This document shows, piece by piece, positions 1 to 7,203 of a stretch of 52,027 nt of DNA. Location of the stretch: contig QKCJ01000045.1 of NCBI GenBank assembly GCA_003245715.1, positions 1 through 52,027 on the forward strand, given 5' to 3'. The first letter of the stretch is position 1. Each line of letters opens with the position of its first letter. The stretch is from a bacterium (GTDB lineage: Bacteria; Planctomycetota; SZUA-567). The notes under the pieces were generated by a model. That model was given only the letters and a program-made list of their open reading frames with translations. It searched no databases and was not told the origin of the DNA. The position numbers and the translations under genes are program-made.

Positions 1-256
1 AAATTGCTTTATCAAGTTCCGCGTCAGCCAATAATCGCTTAAGACTGGCGTTCTCTTTTTCAAGCTCTTTCAACCGCTTGGCCTGATCAGACTTCAGGCC
101 ACCGTACTCTTTTCGCCAGCGATAATAGGTCTGTTCAGTGACTCAGATTTGTTTGGATGCATGCGCAACCGACTTGCCTTGCGAGATTAATACCTCGACC
201 TCACGCAGCTTGTTTACAATCTGCTCTGCTGTGTAGCGTTTTGCTGCCATAACCAT
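1..256 (-). pseudogene. IS3-family transposase OrfA, broken by an in-frame stop, cut by window edge
   Basis: On the minus strand from the ATG at 256 the reading runs MVMAAKRYTAEQIVNKLREV, a typical N-terminal helix-turn-helix of IS3 OrfA (HTH_Tnp_1). It continues with a YYRWRKEYGGL segment and the leucine-zipper-like KELEKENASLKRLLAD. Codon 38 (bases 145-143) is TGA, between KQI and VTEQTYYRW, where relatives carry a sense codon. The frame continues cleanly after the stop, so this is a point mutation and not a shift. A good ribosome site (GGAGGAAAT) precedes the start. The copy is probably inactive unless the stop is read through. Confidence 0.75.
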
Positions 257-319
257 TTCCTCCATTAAATGAGTCCAATTCTAACTCGAAATTTGGACTA
301 TTCCTAGGGGGAAAGGTCA
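1..319 (-). mobile_element. IS3-family insertion sequence, one end (partial)
   Basis: The left edge holds the start of an IS3-type element reading leftward. The first coding part resembles OrfA of IS3 family transposases. The outer end is not certain. A run reading TGACCTTTCCCCC on the minus strand (about 307-319) resembles the terminal repeats of the IS407 group, so I place the end near 319. An imperfect inverted repeat, GTCCAATT against AATTTGGAC, lies at 272-297 between the proposed end and the OrfA start. The rest of the element lies outside the window, so its length, OrfB and target duplication cannot be seen. Confidence 0.55.
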
Positions 320-408
320 AACCGTTTAGGGGATAAAATTTTATAGTATTTACTTATTTCATCCTTTTTATCTGCTTCATGTAGTTTCTTTGCTATTTTT
401 CTGGGCAT
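304..408 (-). CDS. Short ORF (34 aa) truncated by the IS end
   Basis: Starting at ATG 408 with AGGA eight bases upstream, this frame encodes a lysine-rich peptide beginning MPRKIAKKLHEADKK and ends at a TAG inside the proposed IS end. Its start lies 10 bases after the stop of the integrase remnant on the same strand, the same arrangement as the ankyrin gene behind the intact integrase. I read it as the 5' piece of a former cargo gene whose rest was cut off by the IS. It has no recognisable family. It could also be chance. Confidence 0.3.
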   Translation of the reverse strand: MPRKIAKKLHEADKKDEISKYYKILSPKRFDLSP

Positions 409-417
409 TTTGCGTTC

Positions 418-600
418 CTATAATTTTGACGTACTTTCGTATGTATTAAAAAATCTCTTAGCGATAAACTCCACCGTATCACTCATGGCTTCAGGGATAA
501 GGGCTGCGTAGTAGCGACGGCATATCTCCGGTGAATTACCCATTAGTGTAGCTATTTTATACAGGCTTTCACCTTTCATTGCAAGCTGCGATCCGAAAGT
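418..600 (-). pseudogene. Tyrosine recombinase C-terminal remnant
   Basis: The frame reads TFGSQLAMKGESLYKIATLM and on through an active-site region GNSPEICRRYYAALIPEAMSD, then a divergent tail ending SKL-stop. This matches residues 357-401 of the intact integrase at 2178-3419 almost identically, also at DNA level (compare 480-600 with 2220-2350). Homology stops abruptly at 600, so more than 350 N-terminal residues are missing. The nucleophile Tyr is kept but the catalytic Arg and Lys are not, so it cannot be active. It marks a second, older or tandem element at the same site. Confidence 0.85.
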
Positions 601-697
601 CGCTTAAGTTGACCAAGGTGAACAACATAAACAAGATTACACATACATAAAAAAACCGGAGACCGTAAGTCCATCCGAGGCAATTCTTATAATAATA

Positions 698-2185
698 TTA
701 TTTTTCATTACTTTGCTCAAAATACATCTTCGCAATACGACTTGCGAATTTATCCCCTTTTAATGTTATAATTTGCTTTGACATCTGCAGCGAGTTATCA
801 TTGATTGCTGCTCCCTTGTCTAAAAGATAGTCTGCATTGGTAATTTCTCTTCGCATGATTGATCTATTAAGAGGGGTTATGCCAGATTTATCAACGCAAT
901 TAATATCAGCACCTGCATCCAAAAGTAATTTTATCGTTTTCTTATCTGCGTACTGCGCAGCAACATGCAATGGCGCGCCAATCCCTGTGAGAATATTAAC
1001 ATCAGGATTGAGCGTGAGTAAGTAACTCAATATTTTCGTATTTCCTGATTTTACGACTTGATGCAAAACTGTTTCTTGAAATGAATTATACAAATTTAAG
1101 TTTAGTCGAGGTGCTAACAATTTTACCGTCTCTATATCATCTTGTTTTACTGCATGATACAGTACTGAATTAATAAATTCTTTGGGATTGTCAATAAGGG
1201 ATTTATACGATTCTAATTTATCTGAATGGTGATTTTTATAAGGCGCTATAAACGAAGCAAGATAACGTAGTGATTCCATTTCTTTATGGCGATAGCACCA
1301 ATCCAATGCCAGATATAAATCTTTGTTTGTATAGCCAATGTTTTTGTCAGTAAAAATCGAATTAATCACATCCTTACGGCCTATCTCAACCGCCGTTAGT
1401 AATGTCGGCTTTACGTGTTTACGAAATAGATAGTCTATGGTTTGCTGTGAGCCAAATTTGCTCGCAGCTTTAGCAGCATTTAATTTCACAGCAGGATAAT
1501 TTAACACCTCAGGATATGCTTCTAGCATACGCGAAAGTTGTTCGGTATTTCCATTTTTTGCAGCAGCAATAAAAGTTTGATATTGCTGCACCTTCCGAAT
1601 TTTCGGCCAAATTTCAATTGTAGCTTGAATGTTGAAATACATAGTTATTGCAACACACGCGAGTATAATAAACAGATATCTTTTACTCAGTCTTAACCCT
1701 TGGAAACGCTCATCTTTATTGTGTATTTTTTTTCTTTTTATATTTGGCAACAGGATGGTTATAACAATCAGAGAAATCGAACATAAATGCCACCAACTAA
1801 AAGGAGGAGTATAGACCGTAAAAATTGCCTTTTTCGGATCAACAAGACACTCAATCGGGAATTTAAAGAAAAAAAGAAAACCAACGGCATTCATACTTTG
1901 CGAATAAGACTGAAGGGCAAGCCTTACGAGTAGATAACTCCAAAAGTTAAAAATTAAAATAGAAGAACTCAGCCCCATGCTTATTGAAAAAACAAGGCGT
2001 TGCAGGGTTATGTTTTTTACCAACAGATAGGCGACCCACAAGGAAATAAATCCACCAACCACCATTAAACTTAATAGCTGGAAAAAGATTGCTATTTCTG
2101 TTCCATAGTGAGCAGAGCAATGCCCACAAGTAATTAGTGCAATGCTGAAAATTATAGTCACTTTTTTGAAAGTGTTTTTATTCAT
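698..2185 (-). CDS. Membrane protein with C-terminal ankyrin repeats (island cargo)
   Basis: This 495-residue protein has an N-terminal signal-like segment, about four further hydrophobic segments within the first 190 residues, and then a soluble region with ankyrin-type repeats (for example ETVLHQVVKSGNTKILSYLL and APLHVAAQYADKKTIKLLLD). Ankyrin repeats bind other proteins; here they would face one side of the inner membrane. I chose the ATG at 2185 over the TTG at 2191. It overlaps the integrase stop by 8 bases, so the two are probably translated together. Base composition is visibly richer in A and T than the neighbouring chromosome, which suggests transfer. No enzymatic domain is visible. 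Possible roles include a defence or abortive-infection effector, but nothing in the sequence proves this. Confidence 0.75.
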   Translation of the reverse strand: MNKNTFKKVTIIFSIALITCGHCSAHYGTEIAIFFQLLSLMVVGGFISLWVAYLLVKNITLQRLVFSISMGLSSSILIFNFWSYLLVRLALQSYSQSMNAVGFLFFFKFPIECLVDPKKAIFTVYTPPFSWWHLCSISLIVITILLPNIKRKKIHNKDERFQGLRLSKRYLFIILACVAITMYFNIQATIEIWPKIRKVQQYQTFIAAAKNGNTEQLSRMLEAYPEVLNYPAVKLNAAKAASKFGSQQTIDYLFRKHVKPTLLTAVEIGRKDVINSIFTDKNIGYTNKDLYLALDWCYRHKEMESLRYLASFIAPYKNHHSDKLESYKSLIDNPKEFINSVLYHAVKQDDIETVKLLAPRLNLNLYNSFQETVLHQVVKSGNTKILSYLLTLNPDVNILTGIGAPLHVAAQYADKKTIKLLLDAGADINCVDKSGITPLNRSIMRREITNADYLLDKGAAINDNSLQMSKQIITLKGDKFASRIAKMYFEQSNEK

Positions 2186-3419
2186 AAGCAATCTTTAAAA
2201 GTTTATCGAATTTACCAAACTCCACCGTATCACTCATGGCTTCGGGGATAAGTGCGGCGTAGTGAAGGCGGCATATGTCCGGTGAATTGCCCATTAGTGT
2301 AGCTATTTTATACAGGCTTTCACCTTTCATTGCAAGCTGTGATCCGAAAGTATGGCGAAAATCCAGACACGTCCAGATCAGTCCAGACTTCTTCTGGAAG
2401 TATCTCAGGTCGCGGCTGAAATTATCCGGGTCGTACCGCTCGCCCCCTGTTCCGGGGAAATACCAATCGCCCTTATTCGGCAGCGGCGTATACACTTCAA
2501 GTATTCTGCGCAGGGTGGTACTGATCGGCACTGCCCGGTTGACCTTGGTCTTAGGTTGCCATGACTCACCGCCAACCTCTTTAGCCCGTATGCGAATCAT
2601 CCCGTTTGCACCGCTCTTGAAATCAAGATCAGACTTTTGCAGCCATAACGCTTCTTCCCGGCGCAGTCCGGCATAAATATACATTGCAATCATGATTTGG
2701 ATTTGCTGCTTGAGTCGTTGCCGCTGGCCATCGCAGGAATGAAGATTAATGACCTTGCCTGTCTGCTGCGGCACATGATACGCTGCAAGCTGCTCATCAA
2801 TCTGGGTAAGGGTAAGGAAGCGAATTTTCGGGGCGTGCTCTTTATAGCGTCCGACTTTGACCACCGGATTTTTGTCTCCCGGCATTTTTACGCCGCGTTC
2901 ATCCATCGACCAATTGACCAGTCGGCATAATATCTCGCGGTAACGGTTTGCTGTCTTGGGGGCTAGTCCTCGCGCCTGAACTAGTGAAGCGATAAAGCTG
3001 GAGACCATCGAGGTATTGATTTGCTCAAGGTAAGATATTTCAATGGTCTGTGGTCTCTTACGTCCATCCATACCGGGCTTGAGTTTTCGCTTGCGGGTTT
3101 TTTCGGTGCGCTTGCGTGATGTACACTTCAGCCCTTCGCAGACTTCACCGAATGCTTCACGCAGATAATAAATATCGGTCTGTGCGCTCTTGGGTGTCTT
3201 GACGGCTCTGATATGGTTGACGTACTCCTCGACGATATCGCCGATTGGTGTCTTGGTTGGTAACGGGCTATCCTCGCCGCGAAGCATTGCGCTCTCAAGT
3301 TTGCGGATTTTTTCTTTGGCGATCTGCTTGGATTCAGTCTCAAGCGATACCCGTCTCTGTTTGCTGCCTACATAATACTGAGCATAATACTTTTTGCCGC
3401 GTTTCTTCAAACTTGCCAT
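2178..3419 (-). CDS. Tyrosine-type site-specific recombinase (integrase)
   Basis: A 413-residue phage-type integrase. An N-terminal basic region (1-50) resembles the arm-binding part, residues about 60-170 form the SAM-like core-binding domain, and 195-413 the catalytic domain. Arg253 (in AGLRREE), Lys290/292, Arg355 (in DFRHTFG) and the nucleophile Tyr387 (in HYAAL) are present. The usual His three residues before the second Arg is Leu352, and the usual His/Trp of the LGHSS motif is Asn378 (MGNSP). The remnant at 418-600 shares that Asn. A strong ribosome site (AAAGGAGAG) precedes ATG 3419. It sits 160 bases from tRNA-fMet, the probable target, and drives integration of the left-hand island. 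The ankyrin gene follows with an 8-base overlap. Confidence 0.92.
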   Translation of the reverse strand: MASLKKRGKKYYAQYYVGSKQRRVSLETESKQIAKEKIRKLESAMLRGEDSPLPTKTPIGDIVEEYVNHIRAVKTPKSAQTDIYYLREAFGEVCEGLKCTSRKRTEKTRKRKLKPGMDGRKRPQTIEISYLEQINTSMVSSFIASLVQARGLAPKTANRYREILCRLVNWSMDERGVKMPGDKNPVVKVGRYKEHAPKIRFLTLTQIDEQLAAYHVPQQTGKVINLHSCDGQRQRLKQQIQIMIAMYIYAGLRREEALWLQKSDLDFKSGANGMIRIRAKEVGGESWQPKTKVNRAVPISTTLRRILEVYTPLPNKGDWYFPGTGGERYDPDNFSRDLRYFQKKSGLIWTCLDFRHTFGSQLAMKGESLYKIATLMGNSPDICRLHYAALIPEAMSDTVEFGKFDKLLKIAYE

Positions 3420-3493
3420 GATCTCTCCTTTACAGTAAAAAAAGGTAACGAATCATGATGCAAGTGCAGTGTTTCTTGTCATATCTGCCGGAA

Positions 3494-3516
3494 TTTAGGG
3501 TACAGTTTAGGGTACA
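3494..3516 (+). repeat. Tandem 11-bp direct repeat upstream of the integrase
   Basis: TTTAGGGTACA occurs at 3494-3504 and again at 3506-3516, giving a 12-base period. It lies between the integrase start and the tRNA. A related TTTAGGGGATA lies at about 327-337, beside the IS end. Short repeats in this place fit arm-type binding sites of a tyrosine recombinase. That role is inferred. Confidence 0.5.
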
Positions 3517-3533
3517 ATTTGGCATTTTTAGAC

Positions 3534-3570
3534 AAAAAAAAACAAGGACTCGCATCACTGCAAGTCCTTG
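3534..3570 (-). terminator. Intrinsic terminator of tRNA-fMet
   Basis: On the minus strand CAAGGACT and AGTCCTTG form an 8-bp stem (3563-3570 with 3543-3550) followed by nine Ts (3542-3534). It lies 10 bases downstream of the tRNA 3' end and ends its transcript before the integrase gene. Confidence 0.8.
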
Positions 3571-3579
3571 ATATTGCTA

Positions 3580-3656
<77 letters not shown>

Positions 3657-3867
3657 TTATGGTGTTTTCTCTTACCACTTCTCATAAGCAACATTATGTC
3701 ATTTACCAATTTCTGGTTTGCCATTGCTTACTCTTATAAAGATACGCATATTATCCCCGCTGTCAATATGCTCCTCGGATTTTTCTGCAATAATCAACCA
3801 ATCCCGCAAAAATATTAGCAAAAAACACACAATATTACCCTTAATTTAACCTAAATACGTTGCATAC

Positions 3868-3895
3868 TTGTATGGAATTTATTTTTCTGTAAAAT
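3868..3895 (+). promoter_or_regulatory. Probable thiC promoter
   Basis: TTGTAT (3868-3873) and TAAAAT (3890-3895) are separated by 16 bases, a reasonable sigma70-type pair. Transcription would start near 3902 and leave a leader of about 77 bases. The rest of 3657-3867 is AT-rich and shows no gene. Confidence 0.45.
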
Positions 3896-3922
3896 CATAC
3901 TCTTTAAATTTTGTATTTTAAT

Positions 3923-3971
3923 TTTCCGGTCGCAGGCTGAATTTTACCTGCGCCAATGTTTATTTCGGAAA
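3923..3971 (+). promoter_or_regulatory. Nested hairpin covering the thiC ribosome site
   Basis: CGCAGG (3931-3936) pairs with CCTGCG (3947-3952). Outside it TTTCCG (3923-3928) pairs with CGGAAA (3966-3971). The outer 3' arm is the GGAAAG ribosome site seven bases before the thiC ATG, so closing the outer stem would hide it. I see no TPP-riboswitch consensus (no CUGAGA box or downstream partner). Regulation by this fold is inference. Confidence 0.4.
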
Positions 3972-3978
3972 GATTATC

Positions 3979-5253
3979 ATGACACTTATTGAGCTTGCAC
4001 GTCAGGGAAAGAGTGATGACCGGATGGTCGCCGCGGCAAAAGCGGAAAACAGACCGGTTGAGGATATCATCAAAGGTATTGCCAATGGCACTTATGTCAT
4101 TCCATGGGCCAAGGGGCATCAACTCGACAATCCCTGCGCGGTCGGTGACGGACTCTCGATAAAGGTCAACGCCAACTTCGGCACCTCGCCTGACCGTTGT
4201 GATTTTGAGGATGAGATGCTCAAGATGCAGGCCGCAGTTGACGCCAAGGCTGACGCGGTGATGGATCTCTCCACCGGCGGCAACCTCCGCGAAATCAGAA
4301 AACGCGTCCGCGATAACTGCCCGATCTCACTTGGCTCTGTCCCGCTCTATGAAGCTGGACACATGGCTGTTTCACGCGGCCAAGCCTTCAAGGACATGAC
4401 TGCCGAGGACATGCTTGAGGCGGTTCGCCTGCATATTGAGGACGGGGTTGATTTTATCACCGTTCATTGCGGCATAACCCAGACAGCGGTTAGTTACCTC
4501 AAAGAAAAACCAAGAATCTGCGGCGTTGTCAGCCGGGGCGGTTCACTAATCGCGCGCTGGATGGTAGCCAACAATAAACAGAATCCGCTTTACGAGCGCT
4601 TTGACGAAGTTATTGCCATGTGCAAAGCCAACGACTGTACTCTCTCACTCGGCGACGCGCTTCGTCCGGGGGCGCTGGCTGACGCCGGTGACCGCGCGCA
4701 AATTGAAGAACTCTATACCCTTGGCGAACTTGGACGCCGTGCCCGCGCAGCCGGGGTGCAGGTTATTATCGAAGGTCCGGGGCATGTGCCGTACAACCAG
4801 ATTCAGGCACAGATGCAGATGGAGAAAAAGGCTTGCGACAATGCTCCTTTCTATGTTCTGGGGCCATTGGTAACTGATATTGCACCAGGTTACGACCACA
4901 TCGCCTGCGCTATCGGCGGAACTTTAGCTGCAACTTGCGGGGCTAACTTCCTCTGCTACGTCACACCGGCAGAACACCTGCGTCTGCCAAATGCACAGGA
5001 TGTCCGCGAAGGAGTCATCGCCTCACGAATCGCCGCCCACGCCGCAGATATTGCCAATGGCATACCCGGCGCGCGAGACTGGGACGACGCCATGAGCCGT
5101 GCGCGCAAGAGCATGGACTGGAATAAAATGTTCGAGCTTTGCATCGACCCGGTCAAGGCCAAAGCTTCACGCGCGCAGGCAATGCCTGAGGATGAAGGGG
5201 TCTGTTCGATGTGTGGCGAGTTCTGCGCGCTCAAAGGTGAAGACTACCTCTGA
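3979..5253 (+). CDS. thiC: Phosphomethylpyrimidine synthase ThiC
   Basis: ThiC is a radical-SAM enzyme that rearranges aminoimidazole ribotide into hydroxymethylpyrimidine phosphate, the pyrimidine half of thiamine. The 424-residue protein is of the short ThiC type found in many anaerobes. Recognisable segments include MDLSTGGNL, GSVPLYEA, DFITVHCGIT, SRGGSLIARWM and EGPGHVPYNQI. The C-terminal CSMCGEFCALK supplies the CX2CX4C cysteines for the [4Fe-4S] cluster. The ATG follows GGAAAG at a good distance. It is followed by a GDP-fucose synthase gene 114 bases downstream on the same strand, with no functional link. No other thiamine gene is in the window. Confidence 0.96.
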   Translation: MTLIELARQGKSDDRMVAAAKAENRPVEDIIKGIANGTYVIPWAKGHQLDNPCAVGDGLSIKVNANFGTSPDRCDFEDEMLKMQAAVDAKADAVMDLSTGGNLREIRKRVRDNCPISLGSVPLYEAGHMAVSRGQAFKDMTAEDMLEAVRLHIEDGVDFITVHCGITQTAVSYLKEKPRICGVVSRGGSLIARWMVANNKQNPLYERFDEVIAMCKANDCTLSLGDALRPGALADAGDRAQIEELYTLGELGRRARAAGVQVIIEGPGHVPYNQIQAQMQMEKKACDNAPFYVLGPLVTDIAPGYDHIACAIGGTLAATCGANFLCYVTPAEHLRLPNAQDVREGVIASRIAAHAADIANGIPGARDWDDAMSRARKSMDWNKMFELCIDPVKAKASRAQAMPEDEGVCSMCGEFCALKGEDYL

Positions 5254-5316
5254 TCGTTTCAAGCAGACTACACAAATAACAGCTACATTAATTATAACAA
5301 TCTTACTTTTAAATAG

Positions 5317-6324
<1,008 letters not shown>

Positions 6325-6374
6325 TAATTGCAGACCATATTAGCCAATAATTAGCGGAAATATCAATTTACCTC

Positions 6375-6402
6375 TTGATTTATTTTCCTGCTGACCTAAA
6401 AT
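6375..6402 (+). promoter_or_regulatory. Promoter of tRNA-Cys
   Basis: TTGATT (6375-6380) and TAAAAT (6397-6402) with a 16-base spacer lie just before the tRNA, placing the start about six bases upstream of the mature 5' end. Confidence 0.5.
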
Positions 6403-6414
6403 GATTCAGACTTT

Positions 6415-6489
6415 GGCGGCGTGGCCAAGTGGTAAGGCAAGGGTTTGCAAAACCCTCATTCATCGGTTCAAATCCGGTCGCCGCCTCCA
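6415..6489 (+). tRNA. tRNA-Cys (GCA anticodon)
   Basis: Acceptor GGCGGCG pairs with CGCCGCC, the anticodon loop reads TTTGCAA with anticodon GCA, and the T arm contains GGTTCAAATCC. The discriminator base is T, the identity base for Cys, and CCA is encoded. Confidence 0.93.
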
Positions 6490-6498
6490 ACAAAGATC

Positions 6499-6533
6499 AA
6501 AGCCCTGTAAGGAAACCCTTGCAGGGCTTTTTT
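6499..6533 (+). terminator. Intrinsic terminator after tRNA-Cys
   Basis: AAAGCCCTG (6499-6507) pairs with CAGGGCTTT (6522-6530) and is followed by a T run. It lies ten bases after the tRNA. Confidence 0.85.
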
Positions 6534-6623
6534 GTCCCCTTATCCCCCATTTCACACACGCCAAGCACCGCTGCAGTCTTCTTGAGTCTCAGATTAAATT
6601 ATTCTCTTACATTTACAATATAA

Positions 6624-6652
6624 TTGACAGAATTTGCAACAGATTATAAAAT
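6624..6652 (+). promoter_or_regulatory. Promoter of the SpoIIAA-like gene
   Basis: A consensus TTGACA (6624-6629) and TAAAAT (6647-6652) are separated by exactly 17 bases. This makes the TTG at 6624 part of a promoter and not a start codon. Confidence 0.65.
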
Positions 6653-6683
6653 TTATAACATCAGGGGCAGATGGGAGAAAGCA

Positions 6684-7142
6684 ATGTTTGAACGTTTCTA
6701 CAAGCCAGACAGTAATTTTGTGTTTGTACGGATTACCGGCACAGTTGATGACAACTCGTTTTACGAGCACTTTAATTCATTTGTCAAAGAACTCAACGGA
6801 AGAAGCGGCATACAGCAACTGGTCGATCTGCGGGAAGCGGACTGCAACAAGATTACGGTAAATGCTTGTGTGCAGGTCGGAACGTTTGAAGCCAAGGCAA
6901 CACATTCCCATAATGCAAAAATCGCCATTTTAGTCTCAACCTCACTACAGTATGGCTTTTCACGTGCATACAGTATGTTTGCATCAGGTATGGGGGAAGG
7001 TATTGAAATCTTTCGCGACCTTAATCAGGCGATTGAGTATCTTGAAACAGTTGAGTCTCCAGAGGAGATCATGAGCTATTTGCATAGTCTCCAGAACGAT
7101 TCCATCGAAATTCCGCATCTACAATCTGACAAGAACAAATAA
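6684..7142 (+). CDS. SpoIIAA/STAS-like domain protein
   Basis: A 152-residue soluble protein. The alternating hydrophobic strands (FVFVRITGTVDD, IQQLVDLREAD, KIAILVSTS) and helices, ending in a short acidic tail, resemble the SpoIIAA-like fold (PF11964 type) related to STAS domains. Such proteins often act as small regulatory binding modules. No phosphorylatable Ser can be assigned with confidence. ATG 6684 follows GGGAGAAAGC at a proper distance and a consensus promoter. It stands alone, with terminators on both sides. The exact role is unknown. A link to the kinase-STAS fusion at 17705-19768 is possible but not shown. Confidence 0.65.
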   Translation: MFERFYKPDSNFVFVRITGTVDDNSFYEHFNSFVKELNGRSGIQQLVDLREADCNKITVNACVQVGTFEAKATHSHNAKIAILVSTSLQYGFSRAYSMFASGMGEGIEIFRDLNQAIEYLETVESPEEIMSYLHSLQNDSIEIPHLQSDKNK

Positions 7143-7177
7143 AAAAAAATCCCCGGCGCAAACGGCGGGGGATTTTC
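7143..7177. terminator. Bidirectional terminator
   Basis: AATCCCC (7148-7154) pairs with GGGGATT (7168-7174), with A-rich sequence before and T-rich sequence after. It lies between convergent genes and can serve both the SpoIIAA-like gene and glmS. Confidence 0.75.
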
Positions 7178-7203
7178 AATTTTATTTACGTGCGATACTT
7201 ACT

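Larger units (their letters stand above)
320..3579. mobile_element. Integrated element beside tRNA-fMet (one end visible)
   Basis: An intact tyrosine recombinase lies just beyond the 3' end of an initiator tRNA gene, the usual place for an integrase-driven island. Behind it are an AT-rich ankyrin gene, a second integrase remnant and an IS. All coding runs leftward, away from the tRNA. The far attachment site, a copy of the tRNA 3' end, is not within 1-3500, so the element continues beyond the left edge or has decayed. The exact borders are inferred. Confidence 0.55.

Noticed and set aside
3657..3978. TPP riboswitch upstream of thiC
   Set aside because: Neither the CUGAGA box nor its conserved downstream partner can be found; only simple hairpins are present.
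6624..6683. N-terminal extension of the SpoIIAA-like protein from TTG 6624
   Set aside because: The TTG is part of a consensus promoter -35 and a proper ribosome site precedes ATG 6684.
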